A stretch of DNA of 64,000 nucleotides from Pseudomonas reidholzensis (GCF_900536025.1 NZ_UNOZ01000032.1:1-64000); one strand, 5' to 3'; positions 34,399-45,224 are shown, counted from the first letter of the stretch. Numbers and translations are program-made. Notes: generated by a model from the letters alone, not told the origin.

Positions 34399-34783
34399 AT
34401 GAAACCCGTCCTCCATGAGTTGCCCTACCTGGAAAACTGGCGCTGGCTCAGCCGGCGCATCCGCTGCGCCCTCGAGCCCGACGAGCCGCGCCTGATCGAG
34501 CACTACCTGGCCGAAGGGCGCTACCTGGTGTGCTGCACCGAGAGCTCGCCCTGGACAGTGGCCCTGACCTCGTTCCGCCTGCTGCTGGATACCGCCTGCG
34601 ACCGCATGCTGCCGTGGCACTGGCGCTGCCAGTGCCTGGACCAGGCCTGGCGGCCGTTGCTCGACCTGCGCAACCTCGACCGCCGCGAGAACAACCAGCG
34701 CTGGCAGCCATATGCCCTGCAGCTCGCCAATTGCGTGCTGCTGCCTTCGATTTCTCCCGATGAACTGATGCAAGGAATTGATC

Positions 34784-34791
<8 letters not shown>
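34399..34791 (+). CDS. fagA: Fumarase-associated protein FagA
   Basis: This small protein of about 130 residues begins MKPVLHELPYLENWRWLSRR and is rich in Arg, Leu and Trp, with conserved-looking cysteines in LVCCTES and WRCQCLD. Its position before fumC identifies it as FagA of the fagA-fumC-orfX-sodA operon; its function is not known. Starts further upstream (34363) would lie inside the Fur box, so 34399 (or 34393) is more likely. No strong Shine-Dalgarno is seen. It overlaps fumC by eight bases, implying coupling. Confidence 0.78.
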
Positions 34792-36160
<1,369 letters not shown>

Positions 36161-36185
36161 TCCAGAGCCGCCCAGGAGGCACGTC

Positions 36186-36647
36186 ATGCAGCACTGGAAA
36201 CGCACCACGGATAACGCCAACCGCCTGTTCGAACAGGGCGAGCTGGTCGATGCCCGGGAACATTACCTGCAAGCCCTGGCCCTGGCCCAGGTGCTGTTCG
36301 AGCGCTGGCATGACGTCGACGAAGCGGTCGCCGCTTTTGTCATCGCCCACCACAACCTGGCCGACCTGCACCTGCGCCTGAACCAGCCGCACGAAAGCGC
36401 CGACTACCTGTGCGCCGCTCACCAGCGGTTACTCCAGGCCAGCCAGGAGCCACGCCTGGCGCAGCCGCTGCGTGAAGCGGCGCTGCGCCACAGTGCGCGC
36501 ACCTATACCGAGCTGTTGAGTTTCATCGCCGAGTACGGCCAGTACCCGCGTACCGAACGCCTGCTCAACCGCAATGCCCCTGAGACGAGCGAACTGGCCA
36601 CCCAGCCGGACGCCGCTGCTCGCCCACACGCCTACGGAATCCACTGA
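36186..36647 (+). CDS. OrfX of the fagA-fumC-sodA operon, helical protein of unknown function
   Basis: This 153-residue, mostly helical protein has Leu/Ala-rich repeats that resemble tetratricopeptide helices (for example LFEQGELVDAREHYLQALAL near residues 14-33). It lies between fumC and sodA with a 25-base gap upstream and one base downstream, and it has AGGAGG before the ATG. In the homologous Pseudomonas operon it is iron-repressed with its neighbours. Its molecular role is unknown; a protein-binding scaffold is only a guess from the helical repeats. Confidence 0.82.
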   Translation: MQHWKRTTDNANRLFEQGELVDAREHYLQALALAQVLFERWHDVDEAVAAFVIAHHNLADLHLRLNQPHESADYLCAAHQRLLQASQEPRLAQPLREAALRHSARTYTELLSFIAEYGQYPRTERLLNRNAPETSELATQPDAAARPHAYGIH

Positions 36648-36648
36648 C

Positions 36649-37260
<612 letters not shown>

Positions 37261-37271
37261 GTCGACCCGGT

Positions 37272-38165
37272 ATGCGCGCTGAGGTGATGTCGGTCGGCAG
37301 TGTGCGCCTGTTTCGGCTGGCGCTCGGGACTTTGCTGTTGCTGGTCGGTACCGCGCTGCTGGTGACGCGCGCGATCGACTGGCTGGACCTGGAGCCCCGC
37401 ATGCTGCGCGCCCTCGAGGGCGGTGCATTGTGCGCATTGGGCACGGCGCTGGGCGCGGTACCGGTGTTGGTGATCCGCAACATGCCGGTCGCCCTGGCCG
37501 ACACGTTGCTCGGCTTTGGTGCCGGCGTGATGCTGGCGGCCACGGCGTTTTCATTGATCATGCCGGGGCTGGATGCGGCCCAGGCCATCGGCTTCAGCCC
37601 TTGGGGCGCCGGTGGCGTGATCAGTTTCGGCCTGTTGTTCGGCGCCTTGTGCCTGTTCCTGGTGGACCTCAAGGTGTCGGGCGCGTCGCCAGAGGCCCTG
37701 GTCGGCTCCGATAATCAGCCGGTGATCGCCGCGCGGATCTGGCTGTTCGTGATTGCCATCATTGCCCACAACATTCCCGAAGGCATGGCCATTGGCGTGT
37801 CGGCGGGCGGCGGCATGCCGGACGCCGACAGCCTGGCCATGGGCATCGCCTTGCAGGACGTACCAGAAGGCCTGGTGATCGCGCTGGTGCTGGCAGGGGC
37901 GGGGATGTCACGCTTCAAGGCGTTTATGATCGGCGCCGCGTCGGGCCTGGTCGAGCCGCTAGCCGCCGTGGTGTGCGCCTGGCTGGTCAACGTCGCAGAG
38001 TTGCTGTTGCCGTTGGGCCTCGCCTGCGCAGCAGGGGCAATGCTGTTGGTGGTGACCCAGGAGATCATCCCGGAGTCACGCAGCAATGGCCATCATCGCT
38101 TGGCGAGCCTGGGGTTGTGTGTCGGCTTCTGCTTGATGATGGTGATGGATACAGCGATGTCCTGA
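37272..38165 (+). CDS. ZIP-family metal transporter
   Basis: This 297-residue inner-membrane protein has about eight helices. The ZIP metal-binding helices are visible as HNIPEGMAIGVS near residues 168-179 and LQDVPEGLVIALVLAG near 194-209. Members import zinc, manganese or iron. It starts 11 bases after sodA, so it may be read from the same iron-starvation promoter, which would make manganese or iron uptake a sensible job; this is inference. An ATG at 37287 with GAGG nearby is an alternative start. Confidence 0.85.
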   Translation: MRAEVMSVGSVRLFRLALGTLLLLVGTALLVTRAIDWLDLEPRMLRALEGGALCALGTALGAVPVLVIRNMPVALADTLLGFGAGVMLAATAFSLIMPGLDAAQAIGFSPWGAGGVISFGLLFGALCLFLVDLKVSGASPEALVGSDNQPVIAARIWLFVIAIIAHNIPEGMAIGVSAGGGMPDADSLAMGIALQDVPEGLVIALVLAGAGMSRFKAFMIGAASGLVEPLAAVVCAWLVNVAELLLPLGLACAAGAMLLVVTQEIIPESRSNGHHRLASLGLCVGFCLMMVMDTAMS

Positions 38166-38179
38166 TGCGCCTGATGCGA

Positions 38180-38200
38180 AAGGCGAGCTTTACTCGCCTT
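38180..38200. terminator. Hairpin at the end of convergent zip and ptsO genes
   Basis: AAGGCGAG and CTCGCCTT form an 8-pair stem with a 5-base loop. It overlaps the last codons of ptsO and follows the ZIP gene; no T-run beyond two bases. Confidence 0.4.
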
Positions 38201-38462
38201 CGTCGAAGTAGTTGTTGATCAGCGCCACCAACGCCTCCAGGGCGTCATGATCCTGCTCGCCCTCGGTGTGCAGGTGCACCTGGGTGCCCTTGCCGGCCGC
38301 GAGCATCATCACGGCCATGATGCTCTTGCCATCGACCAGTTTGTCCGGCGCGCGGCCGACCCTCACCTGGCAGGGGAAGCGCCCGGCCACGCCGACGAAC
38401 TTGGCAGCCGCCCGGGCATGCAGACCCAGCTTGTTGATGATGGTGATTTCGCGGGCGGGCAT
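38190..38462 (-). CDS. ptsO: HPr-like phosphocarrier protein NPr
   Basis: This 90-residue HPr-fold protein is the middle carrier of the nitrogen phosphotransferase system. The phosphorylated His15 lies in NKLGLHARAAAKFV, and Ser47 lies in the DGKSIMAVMML regulatory segment. It passes phosphate from EI-Ntr to EIIA-Ntr (ptsN), which is encoded two genes upstream in the same unit. It is the last gene of the long minus-strand run, 20 bases after rapZ. Confidence 0.94.
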   Translation of the reverse strand: MPAREITIINKLGLHARAAAKFVGVAGRFPCQVRVGRAPDKLVDGKSIMAVMMLAAGKGTQVHLHTEGEQDHDALEALVALINNYFDEGE

Positions 38463-38482
38463 CGTGGGGTGGATCCTGTGGG

Positions 38483-39337
38483 CTAGAGGTCGCGGTGGCG
38501 GACCTGGACGTTTTTCAGGGATTGCTGCAGCGACTGGCCAAGGCGTTCGGTCAGGTACACCGAGCGGTGGTGGCCGCCAGTACAACCAATGGCGATAGTG
38601 ACATAGGCGCGGTTGCTGGCGGCAAAACGCGGCAGCCACTTGAGCAGGTAACTCGAGATGTCCTGGTACATCTCCTCGACGTCCGGCTGGGCCGCCAGGT
38701 AGTCGATCACCGGCTGCTCGAGGCCGGAGTGCTCGCGCAGCTCGGGCTTCCAGTAGGGGTTGGGCAGGCAGCGCACATCGAACACCAGGTCGGCATCGAC
38801 CGGCATGCCACGCTTGAAGCCAAACGACTCGACCAGGAACGCGGTGCCCGGCTCAGGCTGGTTGAGCAGGCGCAGCTTGATCGAGTCCCGCAACTGATAG
38901 AGGTTGAGGTTGGTGGTATCGATCTTCAGGTCGGCGAGGTCGGCGATCGGACCCAGCAGGTCACTTTCGACGCGGATCGCTTCGGCGAGCGAGCGATTGG
39001 CGTTGGTCAGCGGGTGGCGCCGGCGCGTTTCGGAAAAACGCTTGAGCAGGGTGTCTTCGTCAGCATCCAGGTACAGCACGTCGCACTGGATATGCCGCGA
39101 GCGCGCGTCTTCCAGCAGCTCCGGGAAGCGCGACAGATGGCTGGGCAGGTTGCGCGCGTCGATCGACACGGCAACCTTGGGTTGCATCAGCTCGGTATTG
39201 ATCAGCGCATTTTCAGCCAGCTGCGGCAGCAGCCCGGCCGGCAGGTTGTCGATGCAGTAGTAGCCGTTGTCTTCCAGTACGGCAAGGGCGGTGCTCTTGC
39301 CGGAGCCGGAGCGGCCGCTGACGATGATCAGGCGCAT
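38483..39337 (-). CDS. rapZ: RNase adapter protein RapZ
   Basis: This 284-residue protein has a Walker A motif (GRSGSGKST, 8-16) and a C-terminal domain with the conserved GCTGGHHRSVYLTERL segment that binds glucosamine-6-phosphate and RNase E in E. coli, where RapZ controls glmS. In Pseudomonas the role is less clear, but it sits in the rpoN-hpf-ptsN-rapZ-ptsO cluster shared by many gammaproteobacteria. It starts two bases after ptsN. Confidence 0.95.
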   Translation of the reverse strand: MRLIIVSGRSGSGKSTALAVLEDNGYYCIDNLPAGLLPQLAENALINTELMQPKVAVSIDARNLPSHLSRFPELLEDARSRHIQCDVLYLDADEDTLLKRFSETRRRHPLTNANRSLAEAIRVESDLLGPIADLADLKIDTTNLNLYQLRDSIKLRLLNQPEPGTAFLVESFGFKRGMPVDADLVFDVRCLPNPYWKPELREHSGLEQPVIDYLAAQPDVEEMYQDISSYLLKWLPRFAASNRAYVTIAIGCTGGHHRSVYLTERLGQSLQQSLKNVQVRHRDL

Positions 39338-39339
39338 GT

Positions 39340-39807
39340 TCAGCTCCCGTTCTGTACGTCCAGGACGACTTGGTACAAGGCTTCGCTGCTGCTCGCTGCG
39401 CGCAGACGATCACGGACTTCCTTGCGATCGAGCATGCTGGCGATCTGGCGGAGCAGTTCAAGGTGGGCATCGGTGGCGGCTTCTGGCACCAGCAGGACGA
39501 ACAGCAAGTCCACGGGCGCGCCGTCGATGGCGTCGAAATCGATGGGGGCAGCGAGGTGGAGCAGGGCGCTGACCGGATTCTCGCAGCCCTTGAGGCGGCA
39601 ATGCGGAATCGCGATGCCATTGCCAAACCCGGTGGAGCCCAGTTTTTCGCGGGCGATCAGCTTCTCGAAGAGGTCTTGCTCATCGAGCTCGGGGACTTCG
39701 CGGTGGACCGCTGCGGCAATGGTTTCCAAAGCGCGTTTTTTACTGCTGACGCCCGGCACGTTCACCAGGGAACGGCCGGGGGTCAGGATGGTTTCAAGTC
39801 GGATCAT
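39340..39807 (-). CDS. ptsN: Nitrogen PTS EIIA component
   Basis: This 155-residue EIIA-Ntr protein has the phosphorylation site His69 in GNGIAIPHCRL. It takes phosphate from NPr and in P. putida influences carbon catabolite control, potassium transport and sigma-54 promoters such as Pu. It lies between hpf and rapZ in the rpoN cluster. The length is standard. Confidence 0.95.
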   Translation of the reverse strand: MIRLETILTPGRSLVNVPGVSSKKRALETIAAAVHREVPELDEQDLFEKLIAREKLGSTGFGNGIAIPHCRLKGCENPVSALLHLAAPIDFDAIDGAPVDLLFVLLVPEAATDAHLELLRQIASMLDRKEVRDRLRAASSSEALYQVVLDVQNGS

Positions 39808-39819
39808 GGATGAGGGGGT

Positions 39820-40128
39820 TCAGCGGGCAGCCGCACCTTGCAGCAGGCTTTGCTGTTTTTCCTTGTGTTTTTTCAGTTGGCGGTCGAGCTTGTCGGCCAG
39901 GGCATCGATCGCTGCATACATGTCTTGGTCTTCGGCATTGGCAACCACTTCGCCGCCGGGAATCTGCACGGTCGCTTCGACCTTCTGCTGCAACTTCTCG
40001 ACTTTCAGGATGACCTGCACGTTGGTGATCTTGTCGAAGTGTCCTGCGACCCTGTCGAGCTTTTCAAGCACATAGGTACGCAGAGGGTCGGTGACTTCTA
40101 CATGGTGTCCACTGATGTTGACTTGCAT
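39820..40128 (-). CDS. hpf: Ribosome hibernation promoting factor (short form)
   Basis: This 102-residue protein binds the decoding centre of 30S subunits in stationary phase and promotes 100S dimers. It starts MQVNISGHHVEVTDPLRTYV and keeps the basic helix KLDRQLKKHKEKQQ near the C-terminus. The start at 40128 has AGGAGA upstream; an open extension to 40197 is not needed. It follows rpoN by 78 bases, with a hairpin between. Confidence 0.94.
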   Translation of the reverse strand: MQVNISGHHVEVTDPLRTYVLEKLDRVAGHFDKITNVQVILKVEKLQQKVEATVQIPGGEVVANAEDQDMYAAIDALADKLDRQLKKHKEKQQSLLQGAAAR

Positions 40129-40160
40129 ACAGCTTCTCCTTTGTTGCCCGTGCATAAAGA

Positions 40161-40179
40161 GGCAGGTGTTGCACCTGCC
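40161..40179. other. Hairpin between rpoN and hpf
   Basis: GGCAGGTG and CACCTGCC form an 8-pair stem with a 3-base loop between the rpoN stop and the hpf start. It has no T-run on the minus strand and may be a weak terminator or a processing site. Confidence 0.35.
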
Positions 40180-40206
40180 ACAAAAACGCTGTGGCACATC
40201 CTGGGG

Positions 40207-41715
40207 CTACATCAGTCGCTTGCGTTCACTCGACGGTGCGATGCCGAGCGACTCGCGGTACTTGGCGACGGTGCGACGGGCTACCTGGATGCCTTGTGCC
40301 TCCAGTAAACCAGCGATCTTGCTGTCACTCAATGGCTTTTTCTGATTTTCCGCACCAACCAGTTTCTTGATGATCGCGCGGATCGCCGTGGACGAGCATT
40401 CGCCGCCTTCCGCGGTGCTCACATGGCTCGAGAAAAAGTATTTCAGTTCGTAGATGCCGCGAGGCGTGTGCATGTATTTCTGGGTGGTCACCCGCGAAAT
40501 GGTCGACTCGTGCATGCCTACCGCTTCGGCGATGTCATGCAGGACCAGCGGCTTCATCGCCTCGTCACCGTGGTCGAGGAAGCCCCGCTGGTGCTCGACG
40601 ATCTGCGTGGCGACCTTCATCAGCGTCTCGTTGCGGCTTTGCAGGCTCTTGATGAACCAGCGCGCCTCCTGCAACTGGTTGCGCATGAAGGTGTTGTCGG
40701 CACTGGTGTCGGCGCGACGGACGAACCCGGCGTACTGCGGGTTGACCCGCAACCGCGGGATCGCCTCCTGGTTGAGCTCGACCAGCCAGCGCTCGCTGTC
40801 CTTGCGCACGATGACGTCGGGCACCACGTACTCGGGCTCGCTCGACTCGATCTGTGAGCCTGGACGCGGGTTGAGGCTCTGCACCAGCTCGATGATCTGG
40901 CGCAGGTCATCTTCCTTGAGCTTCATGCGGCGCATCAGCTGGCTGTAGTCACGGCTGCCGAGCAGGTCGATGTAGTCGGTGACCAGGCGCTGGGCTTCGG
41001 CCATCCACGGCGTGCTGGCGGGCAGCTGGCGCAGTTGCAGGAGCAGGCACTCGCCCAGGTTGCGCGCGCCGACACCGGCCGGTTCGAACTGCTGGATGCG
41101 GTGCAGGACGGCTTCGACCTCGTCCAGCTCGATGTCCAGCTCCGGGTCGAAACCGGCGCAGATCTCTTCGAGGGTGTCTTCCAGATAGCCCTGCTGGTTG
41201 ATGCTGTCGATCAGGGTCACGGCGATCAGCCGATCGGTGTCGGACATCGGCGCCAGGTTCAGTTGCCACAGCAGATGGCTCTGCAGGCTCTCGCCGACGG
41301 AGGTGCGGGTGGTGAAGTCCCACTCGTCATCGTCATTGCTGGGCAGGCTGCTGGCGCTGGTCTGGTAGATGTCTTCCCAGGCCGTGTCGACCGGCAGTTC
41401 ATTAGGGATGCGCTCGTTCCATTCGCCTTCCTCGAGGTTCTCGGCAGAGGCGCTGCTCTCCTGGAAACTGGTGTCCTGGAAGTTGCTGTCGAGGGCTTCG
41501 GCGGCCGGCTTGCTGTCGGCGTTGTCCGCCATCGGGTCGCTGTTGTCGAAGTCTTCGCCGTCTTCCTGGCGTTCGAGCATCGGATTGGATTCCAGCGCTT
41601 CCTGGATTTCCTGCTGGAGGTCCAGGGTCGAGAGCTGAAGCAGACGAATGGCCTGTTGCAACTGCGGGGTCATCGTCAGTTGCTGGCCCATTTTTAGGAC
41701 GAGCGATGGTTTCAT
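40207..41715 (-). CDS. rpoN: RNA polymerase sigma-54 factor
   Basis: This 502-residue factor directs RNA polymerase to -24/-12 promoters with enhancer-binding activators. The Gln/Leu-rich region I (KMGQQLTMTPQLQQAIRLLQ, near residues 8-27), the acidic region II and the C-terminal RpoN box ARRTVAKYRE (478-487) are all present. It is the centre of the minus-strand cluster, after lptB and before hpf. The 174-base gap to lptB probably holds its own promoter. Confidence 0.97.
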   Translation of the reverse strand: MKPSLVLKMGQQLTMTPQLQQAIRLLQLSTLDLQQEIQEALESNPMLERQEDGEDFDNSDPMADNADSKPAAEALDSNFQDTSFQESSASAENLEEGEWNERIPNELPVDTAWEDIYQTSASSLPSNDDDEWDFTTRTSVGESLQSHLLWQLNLAPMSDTDRLIAVTLIDSINQQGYLEDTLEEICAGFDPELDIELDEVEAVLHRIQQFEPAGVGARNLGECLLLQLRQLPASTPWMAEAQRLVTDYIDLLGSRDYSQLMRRMKLKEDDLRQIIELVQSLNPRPGSQIESSEPEYVVPDVIVRKDSERWLVELNQEAIPRLRVNPQYAGFVRRADTSADNTFMRNQLQEARWFIKSLQSRNETLMKVATQIVEHQRGFLDHGDEAMKPLVLHDIAEAVGMHESTISRVTTQKYMHTPRGIYELKYFFSSHVSTAEGGECSSTAIRAIIKKLVGAENQKKPLSDSKIAGLLEAQGIQVARRTVAKYRESLGIAPSSERKRLM

Positions 41716-41889
41716 GGCTGGGGCTTAATACCTTATTCGCCGGCGCGCATGCGCCATCCACTACACGAAGGGCGCCGGAGCGCCAATTCCAAGCAAGTTA
41801 TATGCCTTAATTTGTAGCGTTTGCCTAGAGCACTGTAACACTTAAGCCGTAAAGAGGCCGATTTGCCAGTGCTCAGGCAAGCCTGGGTG

Positions 41890-42615
41890 TCAGAGTCGGA
41901 ACTCGTGACCCAGGTAGACTTCCTTGACCAGGTCATTGGCCAGGATGGTCTCGGCATCGCCTTCGGCGATCAGTTGACCATCGTTGACGATGTAGGCGGT
42001 TTCACAGATATCCAGGGTCTCGCGGACGTTGTGGTCGGTGATCAGCACACCGATGCCCTTGGCCTTGAGGTGATGGATGATCTGCTTGATGTCGCCCACG
42101 GAAATCGGGTCGACACCGGCAAACGGTTCGTCCAGCAGGATGAACTTCGGCGCGGTGGCCAGGGCGCGGGCGATCTCGACACGGCGGCGTTCACCACCCG
42201 AGAGGCTCATGCCGAGGTTGTCGCGGATGTGGCTGATGTGGAACTCCTGCAGCAGGCTTTCGAGTTCCTTGCGCCGGCCGTCACGGTCGAGCTCCTTGCG
42301 GGTCTCGAGGATCGCCATGATGTTGTCGGCCACCGACAGCTTGCGGAAGATCGAGGCTTCCTGGGGCAGGTAGCCGATGCCGGCGCGCGCGCGGCCATGC
42401 ATGGGCTGGTGGCTGACATCGGTGCTGTCGATCAGCACGCGCCCCTGATCGGCCTGGACCAGGCCGACGATCATGTAGAAACAGGTGGTCTTGCCGGCCC
42501 CGTTGGGGCCGAGCAAACCGACGATCTGGCCGCTGTCGATCGACAGGCTGACGTCGCGAACCACCTGGCGGCCCTTGTAGCTCTTGGCCAGGTGCTGGGC
42601 TTTGAGGGTTGCCAT
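41890..42615 (-). CDS. lptB: LPS export ABC transporter ATP-binding protein
   Basis: This 241-residue ATPase has Walker A GPNGAGKTT (about 37-45), the signature LSGGERRRVEIARAL and Walker B FILLDEPFAGVD. It powers LPS extraction from the inner membrane through LptF/LptG. Its start codon abuts the lptA stop, and the order lptC-lptA-lptB is conserved. Confidence 0.96.
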   Translation of the reverse strand: MATLKAQHLAKSYKGRQVVRDVSLSIDSGQIVGLLGPNGAGKTTCFYMIVGLVQADQGRVLIDSTDVSHQPMHGRARAGIGYLPQEASIFRKLSVADNIMAILETRKELDRDGRRKELESLLQEFHISHIRDNLGMSLSGGERRRVEIARALATAPKFILLDEPFAGVDPISVGDIKQIIHHLKAKGIGVLITDHNVRETLDICETAYIVNDGQLIAEGDAETILANDLVKEVYLGHEFRL

Positions 42616-43143
42616 TTACTCGGCCTTCTTCTTCGGCTGGATCACCATGTCGATGCGCGGACGCTTGGTCGCAGCAGCGCCACCGGCGTTACCCGCAGTC
42701 GCCACCTGGGACTTGGTGTTGTAGATGATCTTCTCGCCTTCGGTGGTGTTGCCTTCATTCTCGACCTTGGCCTGGTCGGTGAGGATGACCGTGTCTTTTT
42801 GCGCCTGGTACTGGATGGTGACCGCCCAGCCCTTCATCTTGTCGGGCTTTTCAGCGCTCTGCTGCTGCTCGAAATAGGCCAGCTTGCCCACCGAGGTCAC
42901 CACGTCGATGTCGCCGTTGGCGGCACGGGTCATGGTCACCTTGTTGCCGGTGATCTTCATCGAGCCTTGGGTGATGACCACATCACCGGTGTAGATAGCT
43001 ACGCCTTGCTTGTCATCCAGGTGAGCGTCGTCGGCCTGGATACGGATTGGCTGGTCACGATCGTTCGGCAGGGCCAAGGCGCTCGCGCTTCCCAGTGCTG
43101 CGCTCAGGCTGAGCAAAAAGGGGAGGGTTTTAACGAGCCTCAT
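42616..43143 (-). CDS. lptA: LPS transport periplasmic protein LptA
   Basis: This 175-residue protein has a signal peptide (cleaved near ALALP, about residue 25) and an OstA/LptA beta-jellyroll that bridges LptC and LptD across the periplasm. The DQPIRIQADDAHLDDKQGVA and GSMKITGNKVTM segments are typical. It overlaps the end of lptC by 14 bases. Its C-terminal tail is Lys/Ala-rich. Confidence 0.94.
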   Translation of the reverse strand: MRLVKTLPFLLSLSAALGSASALALPNDRDQPIRIQADDAHLDDKQGVAIYTGDVVITQGSMKITGNKVTMTRAANGDIDVVTSVGKLAYFEQQQSAEKPDKMKGWAVTIQYQAQKDTVILTDQAKVENEGNTTEGEKIIYNTKSQVATAGNAGGAAATKRPRIDMVIQPKKKAE

Positions 43144-43702
43144 ACTGTCCTCTTACGTTGGACAGCAGGTCCATCCTGCCGTCTTTCAAATACGCTTTCA
43201 TACCAACACCCGTAGTCGTGCCACCGGCGCCGTCGATTCTAACGGCTTGCTCGGTCTGCGCATATTGCTTCTGCGGGAACACGGTCATGCGGGTGCTGGT
43301 AATGATGGTTTCGCGCTGCTTTTCGTCGGTGCGGGCAACCCGCACCTTGTCGATCAGTTCGACCTCGCTGCCGTCCGGGTTGACCTCGGCGCGTACGCTC
43401 TGCACGTGCCACGGGAACTCGGTGCCGCGGTACATGTGCAGGTCCGGCGTGGTCACCAGGGTAACCTCGCTGGCCTTGAGGTGCTCGACCTTGTCGGCGG
43501 TCATTTCATATTGCATCTTGCCGTCGGGCAAGAACTGCACGCTGTGGGCGTTGATGGCGTAGTAGTCGATGGCGCTTTCATCGACATCGGCGACCGGCTT
43601 GTCGAGGAAGCTTTCCGGGCTGACGTTCCAGTAGCCGACCGCCACCAGCAGGGCGGCGATCACGCTGAACAGCGCGATGTTTTTGGCTTTCTTGCTGAAC
43701 AT
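43130..43702 (-). CDS. lptC: LPS export protein LptC
   Basis: This 190-residue bitopic protein has one N-terminal membrane helix (about 7-24) and a periplasmic jellyroll that receives LPS from LptBFG and passes it to LptA. The AINAHSVQFLPDGKMQYEMT opening of the jellyroll and the repeated beta pattern fit the family. It begins eight bases after kdsC and overlaps lptA. Confidence 0.94.
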   Translation of the reverse strand: MFSKKAKNIALFSVIAALLVAVGYWNVSPESFLDKPVADVDESAIDYYAINAHSVQFLPDGKMQYEMTADKVEHLKASEVTLVTTPDLHMYRGTEFPWHVQSVRAEVNPDGSEVELIDKVRVARTDEKQRETIITSTRMTVFPQKQYAQTEQAVRIDGAGGTTTGVGMKAYLKDGRMDLLSNVRGQYEAR

Positions 43703-43710
43703 GGGCGGCC

Positions 43711-44250
43711 TTAGAGGTAGTGGGCGTTGGCAGCGTCCAGGGTACCCTGGGCCTGCATGATCAGTTCACAGAACTCGCGCGCAGCACCTTCGCCGCCGCG
43801 CGCCCGGGTGATCCCGTGGGCGTGCTGGCGAACGAACGGCGCGGCACTGGCGACCGCCATGCCCAGGCCCACCCGGCGGATCACCGGCAGGTCGGGCAGG
43901 TCGTCGCCCAGGTAGGCGACCTGCTCATAGCTTAGGCCCAGTTCGGCGAGAAGGCCGTCGAGCACCACCAGTTTATCTTCGCGGCCCTGGAACAGGTGCG
44001 GGATCCCCAGGTTGCGCGCACGGCGTTCGACCACCGGGGTCTTGCGCCCGCTGATGATCGCCGTGGTCACGCCCGAGGCCATGAGCATCTTGATGCCCTG
44101 GCCGTCGAGGGTGTTGAAGGTCTTGAACTCGCTGCCGTCCTCGAGGAAGTACAGACGGCCGTCGGTGAGCACGCCGTCGACGTCGAACACCGCCAGTTTG
44201 ATGGCTTTGCCGCGTTGCATGAGGTCTGGGTTGAGCGCGTCATCGTTCAT
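43711..44250 (-). CDS. kdsC: 3-deoxy-D-manno-octulosonate 8-phosphate phosphatase
   Basis: This 179-residue HAD-family phosphatase removes phosphate from KDO-8-P to give KDO for LPS. The nucleophile motif DVDGVLTDG is near residues 23-31, and GDDLPDLPVIRRVGLGMAVA near 117-136 is the C-terminal Asp motif. Its ATG shares one base with the kdsD stop (TAATG), so the two are coupled. Confidence 0.96.
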   Translation of the reverse strand: MNDDALNPDLMQRGKAIKLAVFDVDGVLTDGRLYFLEDGSEFKTFNTLDGQGIKMLMASGVTTAIISGRKTPVVERRARNLGIPHLFQGREDKLVVLDGLLAELGLSYEQVAYLGDDLPDLPVIRRVGLGMAVASAAPFVRQHAHGITRARGGEGAAREFCELIMQAQGTLDAANAHYL

Positions 44251-45224
44251 TACATCACTCCCGCACGAAGCAGATCGTGCATGTTCAGGGCGCCGGTCGG
44301 GCGGTCCTGCTGATCGACCACCACCAGTGCGCCAATCTTGTGGTCTTCCATGATCTTCAAGGCTTCTGCCGCCAGCATTTCGGCACGGGCCGTCTTGCCG
44401 TGCACGGTCATCACCTCTTCGATCAGGGTGGTGTGCACATCGATGTTGCGGTCCAGGCTGCGGCGCAGGTCACCGTCGGTGAACACCCCGGCGAGCGTGC
44501 CATCGGCTTCGAGCACCACGGTCATGCCCAGGCCTTTGCGGGACATTTCAAGGAGGGCCTCCTTGAGCAACGTGCCGCGTTTTACCTGCGGCAGGTCGTC
44601 ACCGGAGTGCATGACGTTTTCGACTTTCAGCAGCAGCCGTCGGCCCAGGGCGCCGCCTGGGTGCGAGAAGGCGAAGTCCTCGGCCGAGAAACCGCGGGCT
44701 TCGAGCAAAGCAATGGCCAGTGCGTCGCCGAACACCAGGGAAGCGGTGGTCGAGGAAGTCGGTGCCAGGTTCAGCGGGCAGGCTTCCTTGGCCACGCGCG
44801 CGTCAAGGTTGACCTCGGCGGCCTGGGCCAACGGCGAGTCGGGGTTGCCGGTCAGGCTGATCAACTGGATGCCCAGGCGCTTGATCAGCGGCAGCAGGGT
44901 GACGATCTCGGCGGTGCTTCCGGAATTCGACAGGGCCAGGATGACATCGTCGCGGGTAATCATGCCCATGTCGCCGTGGCTGGCCTCGGCCGGGTGCACG
45001 AAAAAGGCTGGGGTGCCGGTGCTGGCGAGGGTAGCGGCGATCTTGTTGCCGATGTGTCCGGACTTGCCCATGCCAACCACCACGACCCGGCCTTTGCTGG
45101 CCAGGATCAGCTCGCAGGCCTTGACGAAGTTGTCGTCAATGCGGGGCAAGAGGCCTTCAACGGCCTCGAGTTCCAGGCGCAAGGTGCGCTGGGCGGATTG
45201 GATCAGCTCGCTGGATTGGCTCAT
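44250..45224 (-). CDS. kdsD: D-arabinose 5-phosphate isomerase
   Basis: This 324-residue enzyme makes arabinose 5-phosphate from ribulose 5-phosphate, the first step toward KDO. An N-terminal SIS sugar-isomerase domain (VVVGMGKSGHIGNKIAATLA near residues 46-65) is followed by a tandem CBS pair (about 200-324). The ATG at 45224 is preferred; a start four codons upstream is possible. It leads the kdsD-kdsC-lptCAB-rpoN run and is divergent from mlaF. Confidence 0.95.
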   Translation of the reverse strand: MSQSSELIQSAQRTLRLELEAVEGLLPRIDDNFVKACELILASKGRVVVVGMGKSGHIGNKIAATLASTGTPAFFVHPAEASHGDMGMITRDDVILALSNSGSTAEIVTLLPLIKRLGIQLISLTGNPDSPLAQAAEVNLDARVAKEACPLNLAPTSSTTASLVFGDALAIALLEARGFSAEDFAFSHPGGALGRRLLLKVENVMHSGDDLPQVKRGTLLKEALLEMSRKGLGMTVVLEADGTLAGVFTDGDLRRSLDRNIDVHTTLIEEVMTVHGKTARAEMLAAEALKIMEDHKIGALVVVDQQDRPTGALNMHDLLRAGVM

